Source: Moorella humiferrea
GTDB lineage: Bacteria > Bacillota > DSM-521 > Neomoorellales > Neomoorellaceae
Length of the DNA: 64,000 bases
Assembly: GCF_039233145.1 (NCBI RefSeq)
Contig: NZ_CP136419.1
Span: forward strand, 904,001 to 968,000
Direction: 5' to 3'
In this document: piece after piece, positions 50,101 to 59,465 of the stretch
Position numbering within the stretch: position 1 is the first letter of the stretch
How the letters are laid out: each line of letters opens with the position of its first letter
Position numbers and translations under genes: made by a program
The notes under the pieces: model-generated
Databases searched by the model: none
What the model was told of the DNA's origin: nothing
Seen by the model: the letters and a program-made list of their open reading frames with translations, nothing else

Positions 50101-53100
50101 ATGTATCTTAAATTTATAGAGCTTCAAGGTTTCAAGACCTTCGCCGAACGCGTCAAGCTGGAGTTGGGCCCGGGGCTAACGGCCATTGTCGGGCCGAATG
50201 GCAGCGGCAAGAGCAACATTGCCGATGCCATCCTCTGGGTTTTGGGGGAACAGAGCGCCAAAATTTTGCGCGGGTCGCGTATGGACGACGTAATTTTTGC
50301 CGGCAGTGAAAAACGGCGCCCGGTAGGTATGGCCGAGGTCACTTTACACCTGGATAACAGCGACGGCAGCCTGCCCCTGGACTACCAGGAGATAGCTGTC
50401 ACCCGGCGTTTTTTTCGTTCCGGCGAAGGTGAATATTATATCAACAGGGTTCCTTGCCGTCTGCGGGACATCCAGGAGTTGTTTTTAGATACAGGGTCCG
50501 GCAGAGGGGGGCTTTCTATTGTCGGTCAGGGCCGCTTGGAAGAAATTTTTACCGCCCGTCCGGAAGATAGAAGAGCGGTCCTCGAAGAGGCTGCCGGCAT
50601 TGCCCGCTACCGCTCGCGCAAAAAAGAAGCCGAACAGCGCCTGGAAGCCGTGGAGGCCGATTTAATACGCATAGAGGATCTAATTATGGGTTTAAAGGAA
50701 CAGTTGGAACCGGCGGCAATGGAGGCGGCCCGCGCCCGGCGTTATCAAAAATTAAACCGGATTTTAAAGCTCATAGAATTAATTATCAAGGCCGGAGAAG
50801 CAAAGGAGATAGAAGTACGCCACCGACAAAGCCTGGAACGTTTAAAGGAGCTGGGGACCGACCTGGAAAGGTTAAAGACCAGGGAAGAACTTCTTGCCGC
50901 CAGAGCCGGCGAAATACAACTCCGGCAGCAGCAGCGTGCGGTGCTGAAGGAGCGGTACCGGCAGGAACTGCAGGGATTAAGGGAACGCCTGGTCGGCGTC
51001 GGGGGAAAGATCAACCTGGTCCGGGAAAAGCTGGCCGATATAGCCCGGCAACAGGAGGAAGATGCCAACCGTCAGCAGCAGCTGGAGGAGGAAAAAAACG
51101 CTCTAGCAGCCGCCCTGGCTGCTCTGAACCGGGAAAGAGAAGAGAACGTCCGGGAACAGGCCCGCCTGGAACAGGAAATTACCGGCGGCCGGCAGAGGGA
51201 AAAAAACCTCCAGGCAGAAGTCCTTGAGCTGGAGGCGGAACTGGAAAAGATAAAGACCGACCTCTTCCAGGTGGCCCATGAACGCGCCGCCTGCCACAAC
51301 GAGCTCGTACGTCTGGAAGAAAAGCGGACTTCCATAGAGCGCCTGGCAGAGCACAAAGGACGCCAGCTTAAGGAATGGCAGCATGAAAGGGAGGCCCTTA
51401 AAAAGCAACTTGAGGCCGGGCAAGAACAGCTACAGCAGCTGGAAGCAGAATTAAAGAGACTTGAAGAGGAAAAAGCAGTTCTGGAAGGGGAACGGCGCCT
51501 TAAAGAGCAGGAACTCGCCACCCTGGAAAGGGAACTGGCCGGGTGGCAGGAACGCCGCCGGACCCTGGCCGCTCAAATAAAAGTCTGGCATCAGGCCCAG
51601 GACGAATATGAAGGTTTTACTGAAGGCGTTAAATTTATCATGCAGGCCAGCAAAAGGGGGGAGACCGCTTTAAGGGGTGTCCTGGATGTAGTGGTAGAAC
51701 GATTAAAGGTACCGGCAGAGCTAACCTTAGCCATTGAAGCGGCCCTGGGCGGGGCGGCCCAGCAAATCCTGGTGAGGACGGCGGAGGATGCTGAAGCCGT
51801 CATCCATTTTCTTAAAACCCGGGGGCGGGGTCGGGTTACCATCCTGCCCCTGGCCTGGCTGGAGCCCCGCCGCTGGCCGACCTGGGCCAGTTGGGCTTTA
51901 CAAGAGCCGGGAGTGCTAGGCATAGCGGCTGGCCTCGTCGTTTGCGATGAAGAAGTACGACCGGCGGTTGATTATCTCCTGGGCCAAATTTTGGTCGTAG
52001 ACCATATCCGTCGGGCCGTCGCCCTGGGGGAAAGATTAAGGCCGCCCGTCCGCCTGGTTACCGTTGAGGGGGATTTAATCCAGCCCCGGGGACCGGTTAC
52101 CGGAGGAAATGTCGGACAGAGGGGCGGTTACCTGCAGCGTCGTCAGGCCATCCAGCGGAGTGAGGCCGAACTGGCCGAACTAGACGCAAAAATCAAAGAA
52201 GCAAAGGTTAAGAGCGCAAGCTTACAGGAAATACTGGCAAAATACCGTCTGGACTTACAGCGGGTCACGGAGGGGCTCTTTGACTGCCGCGGCAGGCTCC
52301 AAAACCTCTTGCACCGCCAGGGTGAGCGCAAAGAGGACCTGGTCCGCCTGGAAGAAAAAATTGCCGTGCTTACTGAAGAAATGGACCAGGGCACCGGTGA
52401 CTTCCAGGACCTGAACAAAGAGCGGGCGGAAAAACAAGAACTCTTGGACAGGTTGGCAGCCATGGAAGACGGATTGAACCTCCGTTTGACCGAACTCCAG
52501 GGAGAAGTGGCTGCTTGCCAGCAGCGCCTTGCTTCCTGCCGCCAGGAGCTGGCCGTCAATCAGGCCCGCCTTCAGGCCTTAAATAATGCTTTTGAACAAT
52601 TAAACCGCCGGGAAGGGGAGCTGGCCCGGCAACAGGAAAAGTGGCAGCGTCGCCAGGAAGAACTGGCTTCCGCCCGGGAGCAGGCTTCTTCCCTGGAAAA
52701 CGAGCTTAAGGGAGAACTGGAAAGGCTGGTCGGGGAAGAAGAAAGGCTTCGGGACGCCTGCCGACAGCTTACGGAAAAATTGACCGGTCTGGAAGAGGAA
52801 GTCGCCGTCCATGCCGCCGAGGAGGAGAAAGTGGTCCGAGAGCTGGAAAAATTAAGGGTCGAGAGGGACAAAATCCTTGCCCGCCGGCAACAAGAAGAGG
52901 TAAATATAGCCCGCCTGGAAACAGCCCTGGCGGCCGTCCACGGCGAGCTGACAGAACGCTACGGTTCCCAATGGCAAAAGGCATTGCAAAAACCCCGGCC
53001 GTATCTCCGGAAAAAGGCCCCTTACGTCCGGGAACGCCTCAAGGCAAAGCTGGAAAGTTTAGGCGAAGTCAACCTGGGAGCCATCGAGGTTTACGAAGGT

Positions 53101-53664
53101 TTAAAGACCCGCGTCGATGAATTGGAGCGGCAGAAAAAGGACCTGGAAGAAGGCCGAGCGGCCCTGCACCAGGTGATAACCGAGATGGAACGTTTAATGG
53201 CCCGGCAGCTCAAGGCCACCTTTAACGCCGTCCAGGAGCATTTTGCCGCCATCTTCCAGGAACTCTTCAACGGCGGCGAGGCCCGCCTGGAGCTGACCGG
53301 CAACGGGGATATTTTGGACGCCGGCCTGGAGATCATTGCCCGGCCGCCGGGAAAGAAACCCCAGCATCTGGCCCTTTTGTCAGGGGGGGAAAAGGCCCTG
53401 ACGGCAGTGGCCTTCATCTTCGCCCTCTTAAAAGTTAAGCCCAGTGCCTTTTGCATCTTCGACGAGGTGGATACGGCCCTGGATGAAGCCAATGTCGAGC
53501 GCTTTGCCCGGATGCTGCGTCAGTTCGCCGAACGGACGCAAATTATCGTTATCACCCACCGCCAGGGCACCATGGCCGCAGCCGACGTCCTCTACGGCGT
53601 GACCATGACGGAACAAGGCGTCTCCCGCCTCGTTTCGGTACGGCTGGAGCAACTGCCGGCTTAA
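50101..53664 (+). CDS. smc: Chromosome segregation ATPase SMC
   Basis: 1187 aa. Walker [15 protein letters not shown] near residue 32, long coiled coils (about 165-500 and 680-1020), the hinge at about 505-680 ([11 protein letters not shown] ... [11 protein letters not shown] ... RGPVTGGN), and the C-terminal ABC signature [14 protein letters not shown] with Walker [26 protein letters not shown] precedes the ATG. In most Firmicutes ftsY follows; here a terminator and accessory genes follow. Confidence 0.97.
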   Translation: MYLKFIELQGFKTFAERVKLELGPGLTAIVGPNGSGKSNIADAILWVLGEQSAKILRGSRMDDVIFAGSEKRRPVGMAEVTLHLDNSDGSLPLDYQEIAVTRRFFRSGEGEYYINRVPCRLRDIQELFLDTGSGRGGLSIVGQGRLEEIFTARPEDRRAVLEEAAGIARYRSRKKEAEQRLEAVEADLIRIEDLIMGLKEQLEPAAMEAARARRYQKLNRILKLIELIIKAGEAKEIEVRHRQSLERLKELGTDLERLKTREELLAARAGEIQLRQQQRAVLKERYRQELQGLRERLVGVGGKINLVREKLADIARQQEEDANRQQQLEEEKNALAAALAALNREREENVREQARLEQEITGGRQREKNLQAEVLELEAELEKIKTDLFQVAHERAACHNELVRLEEKRTSIERLAEHKGRQLKEWQHEREALKKQLEAGQEQLQQLEAELKRLEEEKAVLEGERRLKEQELATLERELAGWQERRRTLAAQIKVWHQAQDEYEGFTEGVKFIMQASKRGETALRGVLDVVVERLKVPAELTLAIEAALGGAAQQILVRTAEDAEAVIHFLKTRGRGRVTILPLAWLEPRRWPTWASWALQEPGVLGIAAGLVVCDEEVRPAVDYLLGQILVVDHIRRAVALGERLRPPVRLVTVEGDLIQPRGPVTGGNVGQRGGYLQRRQAIQRSEAELAELDAKIKEAKVKSASLQEILAKYRLDLQRVTEGLFDCRGRLQNLLHRQGERKEDLVRLEEKIAVLTEEMDQGTGDFQDLNKERAEKQELLDRLAAMEDGLNLRLTELQGEVAACQQRLASCRQELAVNQARLQALNNAFEQLNRREGELARQQEKWQRRQEELASAREQASSLENELKGELERLVGEEERLRDACRQLTEKLTGLEEEVAVHAAEEEKVVRELEKLRVERDKILARRQQEEVNIARLETALAAVHGELTERYGSQWQKALQKPRPYLRKKAPYVRERLKAKLESLGEVNLGAIEVYEGLKTRVDELERQKKDLEEGRAALHQVITEMERLMARQLKATFNAVQEHFAAIFQELFNGGEARLELTGNGDILDAGLEIIARPPGKKPQHLALLSGGEKALTAVAFIFALLKVKPSAFCIFDEVDTALDEANVERFARMLRQFAERTQIIVITHRQGTMAAADVLYGVTMTEQGVSRLVSVRLEQLPA

Positions 53665-53671
53665 ACACAGA

Positions 53672-53704
53672 GAAGCCCCGCCCGTTCTGGCCGGGGCTTC
53701 TTGT
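53672..53704 (+). terminator. Terminator after smc
   Basis: GAAGCCCCG (53672-53680) pairs with CGGGGCTTC (53692-53700), followed by TTG; a 9-bp stem. Confidence 0.8.
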
Positions 53705-53712
53705 GTCCACGG

Positions 53713-53880
53713 CTATTCTTTATCCCTTTTCGTAGTCAAATTATTGGGCGGCGTCTTGTACGGGTTTTCGCGTAAAACCTCTCCCTTTGCCTCCAAGTTC
53801 CACAACTCTTCCGGGGATTCCTCGCGTATGAGTTCGTGCCGGAAAGTTTTCTGACGGTCGCTGATTTCTTTATCCGTCAT
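53713..53880 (-). CDS. Hypothetical protein, 55 aa
   Basis: ATG at 53880 (MTDKEISDRQKTFRHELIRE), with GGAGGTG 7 bases upstream. Very hydrophilic, no Cys, no membrane part. The middle (EESPEELWNLEAKGEVLREN) may be a helix. It is the first gene of the apparently accessory stretch after smc; I do not recognise it. Confidence 0.55.
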   Translation of the reverse strand: MTDKEISDRQKTFRHELIREESPEELWNLEAKGEVLRENPYKTPPNNLTTKRDKE

Positions 53881-53938
53881 AACGGCACCTCCAGGAAAAG
53901 TTTCCAAGCAAGGATTAGTTTTCCCTTTGTTGGCCGAG

Positions 53939-53977
53939 AAATACCCTATAAACTAAAGGCAGGGTATTTTTATTTTT
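53939..53977 (+). terminator. Terminator or attenuator upstream of the first ECF operon
   Basis: AAATACCCT (53939-53947) pairs with AGGGTATTT (53961-53969), followed by a long T tract to 53977, about 50 bases before the sigma-factor gene. Confidence 0.6.
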
Positions 53978-54028
53978 TTACGTCTTAATAAATAGAGAAG
54001 CCAGTAAACAGGAGGGGAGGGTATATAC

Positions 54029-54568
54029 CTGGAAAAAGATTTAATCAGACGGGCTGCAGCTGGAGATGAATGGGCCTTCACGCGGGTAGTAGAACTTTTT
54101 AGTCCCTTCCTTCTGGCGATAATCTTACCAATCGTAGGTGGTAAGGAAACAGCGGAGGATATCTTACAGGAGACTTTTATTCAGGTTTACCGTTCCCTTC
54201 ACACCTTTCGCGGCGGTAGTTTCAAACGCTGGCTGGCCCGTATTGCTATCAATAAAGCGATTGATTGGAAACGCAAAGGAAAAAGCAATTTAGAGATGAT
54301 AGTAGAATATCCCGGGCAGTTGGAGGTATTCAAGGTTGCCCCGCTGACTTCTGTGGAAAATGAAGTAATTTACAGGGAAACAGTAGCCAACTTACAGTCT
54401 TTATGCCGGGAATTACCCGAAAGTTATCGCCATGCTTTTACGGGCTATTATTTTGACGGCAAAAGTTATCGAGAATTGGCAGCTGAAGCCGGCGTTACAG
54501 TAAAAACGGTGGAATCGCGTTTATATCGCGCTCGCAGAATACTAAGAGAGAAGTTAAAGGGGGGTTAA
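54029..54568 (+). CDS. ECF-type RNA polymerase sigma factor with apparent CTG start, 179 aa
   Basis: Sigma-2 region: DLIRRAAAGDEWAFTRVVEL, AEDILQETFIQVYRSLHTFR and FKRWLARIAINKAIDWKRK; sigma-4 region: LPESYRHAFTGYYFDGKSYR and VKTVESRLYRARRILREKL. The frame is open from 54008, yet no ATG, GTG or TTG occurs before the codon at 54296, which would cut away all of sigma-2. A CTG at 54029 stands 8 bases after GGGAGG and gives a normal-length protein; an ATA at 54023 is also possible. Next to an anti-sigma gene (1 base apart by frame). Confidence 0.85.
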   Translation: MEKDLIRRAAAGDEWAFTRVVELFSPFLLAIILPIVGGKETAEDILQETFIQVYRSLHTFRGGSFKRWLARIAINKAIDWKRKGKSNLEMIVEYPGQLEVFKVAPLTSVENEVIYRETVANLQSLCRELPESYRHAFTGYYFDGKSYRELAAEAGVTVKTVESRLYRARRILREKLKGG

Positions 54569-55051
54569 GTGGTGCCGCATTACAGTCGCCGGGAATGGCG
54601 GTTATACAAGGACGAACTGTTACCGGAAGGGGTGCGGAGGGCCATGGAGGATCACCTGCGGCACTGTGAAGCTTGCCTTGAAAATTACCTGGCTGCCTTC
54701 GAGTCCCAGGATGAAACGGCGGCTGCCGGAATCCTTTCCCCTGATTTTTCCGCCAGAGTTGCCCGCAGGGTTGCCGGAATGGGCGCCCGGCAAAAGTATA
54801 AGACGGGTCCGGGCGGTAACTGGGTTGCCAGGGCCATCCAGTATTATACCATAGCGGCTGCCGTTACCCTTCTGCTTTTGGCCGGAGGATGGTTCGACTT
54901 TATGGTTTCAGAAGCCATGCATAGCCAGGTGCGGGTAGCAAGAATCGCGCAGACCCTCGAGGAGAAAATTTCCTTCGGATGGTCCGAGCGCCTGTTTGAA
55001 AACGCTACTGATAAACTTACGGAAATTATCGATAAGGAGGTTGCCAATTAG
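54569..55051 (+). CDS. Zinc-finger anti-sigma factor with one membrane helix
   Basis: The first 45 residues (REWRLYKDELLPEG ... HLRHCEACLENYL) keep the HxxxCxxC core of the ZAS/zf-HC2 anti-sigma domain. A membrane helix lies about residues 91-113 (YYTIAAAVTLLLLAGGWF). The outer part is short. It would hold the upstream sigma factor at the membrane. GTG at 54569 or 54572 after AAGGGGGG; 160 aa. Confidence 0.85.
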   Translation: MVPHYSRREWRLYKDELLPEGVRRAMEDHLRHCEACLENYLAAFESQDETAAAGILSPDFSARVARRVAGMGARQKYKTGPGGNWVARAIQYYTIAAAVTLLLLAGGWFDFMVSEAMHSQVRVARIAQTLEEKISFGWSERLFENATDKLTEIIDKEVAN

Positions 55052-55873
55052 ATGGGTAAAAGCAAATTAATAAGTTTTATATTATCCTTTTTTCCCGGCC
55101 TTGGCCATTTCTACCTGGGTCTGATGAACCGTGGTATAGCCTTCATGGCAACGTTCTTCGGCTGGATGGCGCTGGTAATATTGGCCAGCGTCATCACCGG
55201 GTTCAAAGGTTTTATTGCGCTGTTAATATTACTCCCCCTTATCTGGCTCTACAGTTTATTTGACGCCGTCCAACTGTGCGGTCGCCTCCAATCCGGGGAA
55301 ACGGTTTCCGATAGTTCCCCCCTGGCGGAGCTGAGTGAGAGTCTAGTCAACGGTTATAAGAGCAGGTTATGGGCGTTGCTGTTTAGCATTATCCCGGGCG
55401 CCGGGCATATGTACCTTGGCTGGCAGCAGCGGGGGCTGGGGTTTATGTCTACATTTTTCCTGGCCATGTTTCTTATGGAATGGTTGCGCTTAAGCCTTTT
55501 CTTTTTCATGCTGCCGGTGATCTGGCTGTATAGTTTCTTTGATGTTATGCAAATGGTTTCGAACGACATATCGGTTCCGGCCAGCGAAGGAAGTTTTTCT
55601 ACCTGGCTGTTAGAAAGACAACGTTGGGTGGGTCTTGTTTTAATTGGTCTGGGCATTCTTATTATATTTGACCGCATGGTTGTTCCTTACCTTAGCTATG
55701 AATTAATAAACTTCATCAAAACGGGATTTATAGCGGCAATATTTATCGGCGGGGGCTTAAGGCTGGCTCTGGGAAGTAAGATTGACCTGCCGGCGACAGA
55801 AGAAAAGACGGGAGTATCCTCAAATAATGAATTGATGGAGGGTGAAAGATGCAATCACAGGGAAAATCCATAA
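55052..55873 (+). CDS. Multi-pass membrane protein with internal duplication, 273 aa
   Basis: Two similar blocks are seen: SFFPGLGHFYLGLMNRGIAFM-type at residues 13-33 (with ATFFGW) and SIIPGAGHMYLGWQQRGLGFM at about 110-130 (with STFFLA), each followed by PLIWLYSLFD / PVIWLYSFFD. This is a TM2-like PGxGxxYLG repeat. The C-terminal part has two more helices and a polar tail. Overlaps the next gene by 25 bases. Probably a target of the sigma/anti-sigma pair, perhaps an envelope stress protein. Confidence 0.75.
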   Translation: MGKSKLISFILSFFPGLGHFYLGLMNRGIAFMATFFGWMALVILASVITGFKGFIALLILLPLIWLYSLFDAVQLCGRLQSGETVSDSSPLAELSESLVNGYKSRLWALLFSIIPGAGHMYLGWQQRGLGFMSTFFLAMFLMEWLRLSLFFFMLPVIWLYSFFDVMQMVSNDISVPASEGSFSTWLLERQRWVGLVLIGLGILIIFDRMVVPYLSYELINFIKTGFIAAIFIGGGLRLALGSKIDLPATEEKTGVSSNNELMEGERCNHRENP

Positions 55874-56847
55874 GGCAATGGCGGGTAGGTTCCTTTTCCA
55901 CGGCACTGGCGCTGATTTTGTTTGGCGTGGCTACCCTGGTGTACAGGCACGAGCCGGGCTATGTTCCCCAATTAATAAATAACTGGTGGCCGGTGGTGCT
56001 CATATTGCTGGGTTTGGAAATTTTTCTGGCGGGTTATTTTTGCCGCGACGATGTACCCCGGCTAAAATATGATTTTTTGGCTTTAATTCTTGTCCTCGTG
56101 ATAGTAATTATCAGTCTGGTAATTTATGTTTTCAACAGCAGCAGTTTGGCTGCCAGGTTGACCCAGGCCCTTGGCGCGGCAAGCTATACGGTTGATCTGC
56201 CGGAAAAAAGGTTGTCTGTGGCGGAAGGAGTGAAGAAAATTGCAGTCCAGGGGCCGGGACGCGAGTGGCATAACCTGCAGCTACGTTCGGGTAGTTCTGC
56301 CGATCAAATAGTATTTTTTGGCCAGGCGATGGTTACAGCTACATCTGAAGCGGAAGCAAGGGAGATGGCTCGCAATGCTGGCTTATTTACCCGCCAGGTT
56401 GGCGATACCCTCTTTTTGGAATTGAGGGAGGTACCTTTATACCAGGGATTTGGGCCTTCTGCCAGGATATCAGGCAGCACCTTGATTCTCCCTGCTGGTT
56501 TGGCAGTAGAGGTAGCTGGCGATAAGATTGGGGCAGGACTGGAGATGGTTTTGGATTACCTGGAAGCAGACTGGTCTATTACTAACTCGGGGCCTATCCG
56601 GGTGACGTTAAATCGGGGTATAAACGTTCAAATTGAAGCTTACTCCCGGGCTGCCGAAATGTTTCAGGGAAATATTAACTGGAAGATTCAAAACAGGTTA
56701 ACTTCTACGGCCCCCTCGGATCAGAAATTACCCGTGCCTCCGTACAATCAACCGGAACCAGAAGTGATGGCCCGGGCTACTGTTGGCGAAGGCGGGCCGC
56801 TTTTGAAACTGTTTTCCCGGGATGCGATTATGATAAATACCCGGTAA
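55849..56847 (+). CDS. LiaF-like membrane protein, 332 aa
   Basis: Two to three N-terminal helices (STALALILFGVATLVYRH, WWPVVLILLGLEIFLAGYF, FLALILVLVIVIISLVIYVF) of the type seen in DUF5668/LiaI-LiaF proteins, then an extracytoplasmic beta-rich domain resembling the toast-rack fold (ARISGSTLILPAGLAVEVAG ..., MVLDYLEADWSITNSGPIRV). LiaF-like proteins control envelope stress responses. It is the last gene of the first ECF operon. GGAGGGTGA precedes the ATG. Confidence 0.7.
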   Translation: MQSQGKSIRQWRVGSFSTALALILFGVATLVYRHEPGYVPQLINNWWPVVLILLGLEIFLAGYFCRDDVPRLKYDFLALILVLVIVIISLVIYVFNSSSLAARLTQALGAASYTVDLPEKRLSVAEGVKKIAVQGPGREWHNLQLRSGSSADQIVFFGQAMVTATSEAEAREMARNAGLFTRQVGDTLFLELREVPLYQGFGPSARISGSTLILPAGLAVEVAGDKIGAGLEMVLDYLEADWSITNSGPIRVTLNRGINVQIEAYSRAAEMFQGNINWKIQNRLTSTAPSDQKLPVPPYNQPEPEVMARATVGEGGPLLKLFSRDAIMINTR

Positions 56848-56927
56848 AAAGGGTTCGAGCGCTGTCACAAAATCCTCTTTGCCGGTGTTATAGTTACAGC
56901 AGGGGTTTTAAAGGGAGGGAGGTTCCC

Positions 56928-57464
56928 ATCAAATCTGCGGAATTTGAAGCCCTGTTTCAAAGCTTCTATCCCCTGGTGTACCGGCGGCTGTATTATCTCC
57001 TGGGGGAGCGGGCGGCGGCCGAGGACCTGACCCAGGAAGTCTTCCTCAAGCTGTACTACCAGCCGCCCCGGGAAAAAAGCAACCTGGGCGGCTGGCTGTT
57101 GCGGGTGGCCGCCAACCTGGCCTACAACTACCTGCGCGGCGAAGAGCGGCGCCGCCGCCGCGAGGAGAACCAAGCCAGGGAGGAGGGCGGCGTTATCCCC
57201 CTGGAGGAAGCGGTCATCCGCAGCCAGGAGGCGCGGCTGGTCCATCAATGCCTGGCCAAGCTCCCGCCCCGGCACCGCATCTGCCTGCTGTTAAAGAACG
57301 CAGGTCATACTTACGCCGAGATCGCCGCGGTCATCCAGGTGGATAAAAACTCGGTGGGTACCATCCTGGCCCGGGCGCGGCGGCACTTCATAGCTTTATA
57401 CAGCGAATTGGAAGGGAGGGACGACCATGTGTCCGGAGGAGGGCATTCTTCAGGCCTATCTTGA
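56928..57464 (+). CDS. ECF-type RNA polymerase sigma factor with apparent ATC start, 178 aa
   Basis: Sigma-2: FEALFQSFYPLVYRRLYYLL, AAAEDLTQEVFLKLYYQP, GGWLLRVAANLAYNYLRGE; sigma-4: LAKLPPRHRICLLLKNAGHT and YAEIAAVIQVDKNSVGTILA. No ATG, GTG or TTG exists upstream until 56976 (a GTG inside sigma-2). The ATC at 56928 is 5 bases after GGGAGGGAGG, the ideal distance, and begins I-K-S-A-E-F-E. The anti-sigma gene overlaps the end by 38 bases. Confidence 0.82.
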   Translation: MKSAEFEALFQSFYPLVYRRLYYLLGERAAAEDLTQEVFLKLYYQPPREKSNLGGWLLRVAANLAYNYLRGEERRRRREENQAREEGGVIPLEEAVIRSQEARLVHQCLAKLPPRHRICLLLKNAGHTYAEIAAVIQVDKNSVGTILARARRHFIALYSELEGRDDHVSGGGHSSGLS

Positions 57465-58548
57465 TGGCGAACTGGATTTGGATATGGCAAGCCGGGTAGC
57501 GGGCCATTTGGCTGCATGTACCGCCTGCCGGGAAAGGTTGCACGGCCTGGAGAAACTGGCAGCGGGCACCGGTGCTGCCCTGGCGCCTTACCGGCGGGAA
57601 ACCGAGGCCATGGGTCGTCCTGTACGGGTTCCCCCCATGAGCCTCCCGCCCGGTAGCAACCGGCCCCTGACTAAAACAAGGAGGATCGGCGACATGATCC
57701 GGCAGCACAAGTGGTTTTCCGGTGCAGCGGCGGCCGCCTTGGCTTTGGCCGTCTTCTTAAGCTGGGCCCCGGGCCGCAGCCTGGCCGCCCAGTTCCTCAA
57801 CGTTTTCCGCATGGAGAAAATCCAGGTGGTGAAGATCACCCCCGAAGATATGGCCCAACTGGATAAACTTTTAAGCGGCCAGGGGGGAGAAGTGGACATC
57901 AAGAACTTTGGCCGGGTAGAGGTGCGAAAGCCAGATAGGGCGGAGTTAAGGGTGAAAAAGGTGGAGCCGGACCAGGTGGCAGCCCTCAGCGGTTTACAAC
58001 TGGACCTGCCCGCCACCCTGGCCGGGCGGGCAAGGGCGGCCGTATACATTGAGCAGGCCCCGACCATCACCTTCACCCCCGATGTGGAAAACCTCAACAG
58101 CTATCTCCGGAAACACGGCGGCGTCCCGCTGCCGGCCGAACTGGCGGGCAAGTCCTTCACCTTGAGCATCCCGCCCCTGGTCATAGCCGACTATGGCCAG
58201 CCGGGCAAAGGTTTTACCCTGTACGCCGCCCGCGACCTGACAATCGACGCGCCCCAGGGGGTCGACCCGGTAGCCCTGCGCGAGGCCCTGCTCAACCTGC
58301 CCTTCCTGCCCGAAAACTTGCGCCGGCAACTGGCGGCCATCAAAGACTGGCAGCACACCCTGCCCATCCCGCAGACCCAGGGTATGGCGGCGCGGGAGAT
58401 CACGGTCAACGGCAACCAGGGGGTATACTTTAGCGACGGCGCTACTAACGGCAAGATTATCCTGGCCTGGCGCCAGGGTAATAGCTGGCGGGCTATCACC
58501 GGCCTATCCCTGGATGAAGCCCTGCGGGTGGCGGCGGAGGTCAAATAA
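57427..58548 (+). CDS. Membrane anti-sigma factor, zf-HC2 type, 373 aa
   Basis: The zinc finger (ILQAYLDGELDLDMASRVAGH, LAACTACRERL) holds the His and Cys ligands. A membrane helix lies about residues 97-117 (WFSGAAAAALALAVFLSWAP). The outer domain (residues 125-373) includes repeats of the LPATLAGRARAAVYIEQAPT kind and ends with a DUF4367-like QGMAAREITVNGNQGVYFSD stretch. ATG overlaps the sigma gene; the ABC ATPase gene starts at its last base. Confidence 0.85.
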   Translation: MCPEEGILQAYLDGELDLDMASRVAGHLAACTACRERLHGLEKLAAGTGAALAPYRRETEAMGRPVRVPPMSLPPGSNRPLTKTRRIGDMIRQHKWFSGAAAAALALAVFLSWAPGRSLAAQFLNVFRMEKIQVVKITPEDMAQLDKLLSGQGGEVDIKNFGRVEVRKPDRAELRVKKVEPDQVAALSGLQLDLPATLAGRARAAVYIEQAPTITFTPDVENLNSYLRKHGGVPLPAELAGKSFTLSIPPLVIADYGQPGKGFTLYAARDLTIDAPQGVDPVALREALLNLPFLPENLRRQLAAIKDWQHTLPIPQTQGMAAREITVNGNQGVYFSDGATNGKIILAWRQGNSWRAITGLSLDEALRVAAEVK

Positions 58549-59465
58549 TGGCCTTAATTGAAGCACGGAATTTGACCAAAATCTATGGCCGGCAAGTAGC
58601 CTGCCGGGAGATCTGCCTTTCCGTAGAGGAAGGGCAGATCTTTGGCCTCTTAGGACCCAACGGCGCCGGCAAGAGTACCCTGGTAAAGATGCTGGTGGGC
58701 CTGGTCTACCCCACGGCCGGGGAGGCAAAGGTTGCCGGCTACACGCCCCAGGACATCAGGGGCCGGCGCCGGGTGGGTTTTTTACCGGAGAACTTCCGCC
58801 TCCACGGCTGGATGAAAGGAGAAGAGCTATTGACCTTTCACGCCCGGCTGGCGGGCCTGGAAGGCAGGGCCGCCAGCCGGCGGGCTCATGAAGTCCTGGA
58901 ACTGGTGGGCCTGGCCGGGGAGGGCCAGAAACTGGTTGCCGATTACAGTAAAGGCATGCAGCAGCGCCTGGGCCTGGCTGCCGCCCTGGTGGGCGACCCG
59001 CGGGTGGTCTTCCTGGACGAGCCCACCTCGGCCCTGGACCCCCTGGGCCGGCTACAGGTGCGGGAGATCCTCCTGGCCCTGAAGGAAGCCGGCAAGACCG
59101 TCTTTTTAAACAGCCACCTGTTGAGCGAGGTGGAGCAGGTATGCGACCGGGTGGCCATCATCAACCGGGGTACGGTGGTGGCCGCCGGCCGCCTGGATGA
59201 ACTTCAAGCCGGCCCGGCGACGGTCGCCATCAGGTTGGCTGGCCTGACAAGAGAACTGGTGGCGGAGCTACGCCGGCGTTACCCCGAACTACAACTGGAA
59301 GGTGACCGGCTCACCCTGGCCCTGGGCGGCCGGGAGGAAATCGCCGATCTGGTGGCCCGGCTGGTGGCCGGGGGTTGCCGCATCTATGAAGTGAGGCCCG
59401 GCCATAGTTCCCTGGAAGACGTCTTTGTCCACCTGGTGCGGGAGGGGGAGCAGGTATGTGGTTGA
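58548..59465 (+). CDS. ABC transporter ATP-binding protein
   Basis: Walker A GPNGAGKSTL, Q loop, signature YSKGMQQRLGLA, Walker B VVFLDEPTSALDP and H loop NSHLLSEVE are all intact: an ABC-2-type exporter ATPase (CcmA family), 305 aa. It starts at the last base of the anti-sigma gene and overlaps the permease by 10 bases, so the whole is one sigma-controlled operon. Substrate unknown; envelope or antimicrobial export is the usual role of such operons. Confidence 0.95.
   Translation: MALIEARNLTKIYGRQVACREICLSVEEGQIFGLLGPNGAGKSTLVKMLVGLVYPTAGEAKVAGYTPQDIRGRRRVGFLPENFRLHGWMKGEELLTFHARLAGLEGRAASRRAHEVLELVGLAGEGQKLVADYSKGMQQRLGLAAALVGDPRVVFLDEPTSALDPLGRLQVREILLALKEAGKTVFLNSHLLSEVEQVCDRVAIINRGTVVAAGRLDELQAGPATVAIRLAGLTRELVAELRRRYPELQLEGDRLTLALGGREEIADLVARLVAGGCRIYEVRPGHSSLEDVFVHLVREGEQVCG

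Noticed and set aside
54296-54568. Sigma gene annotated from the ATG at 54296
   Set aside because: This would give a protein with only sigma-4, while the same frame upstream encodes an intact sigma-2 region.
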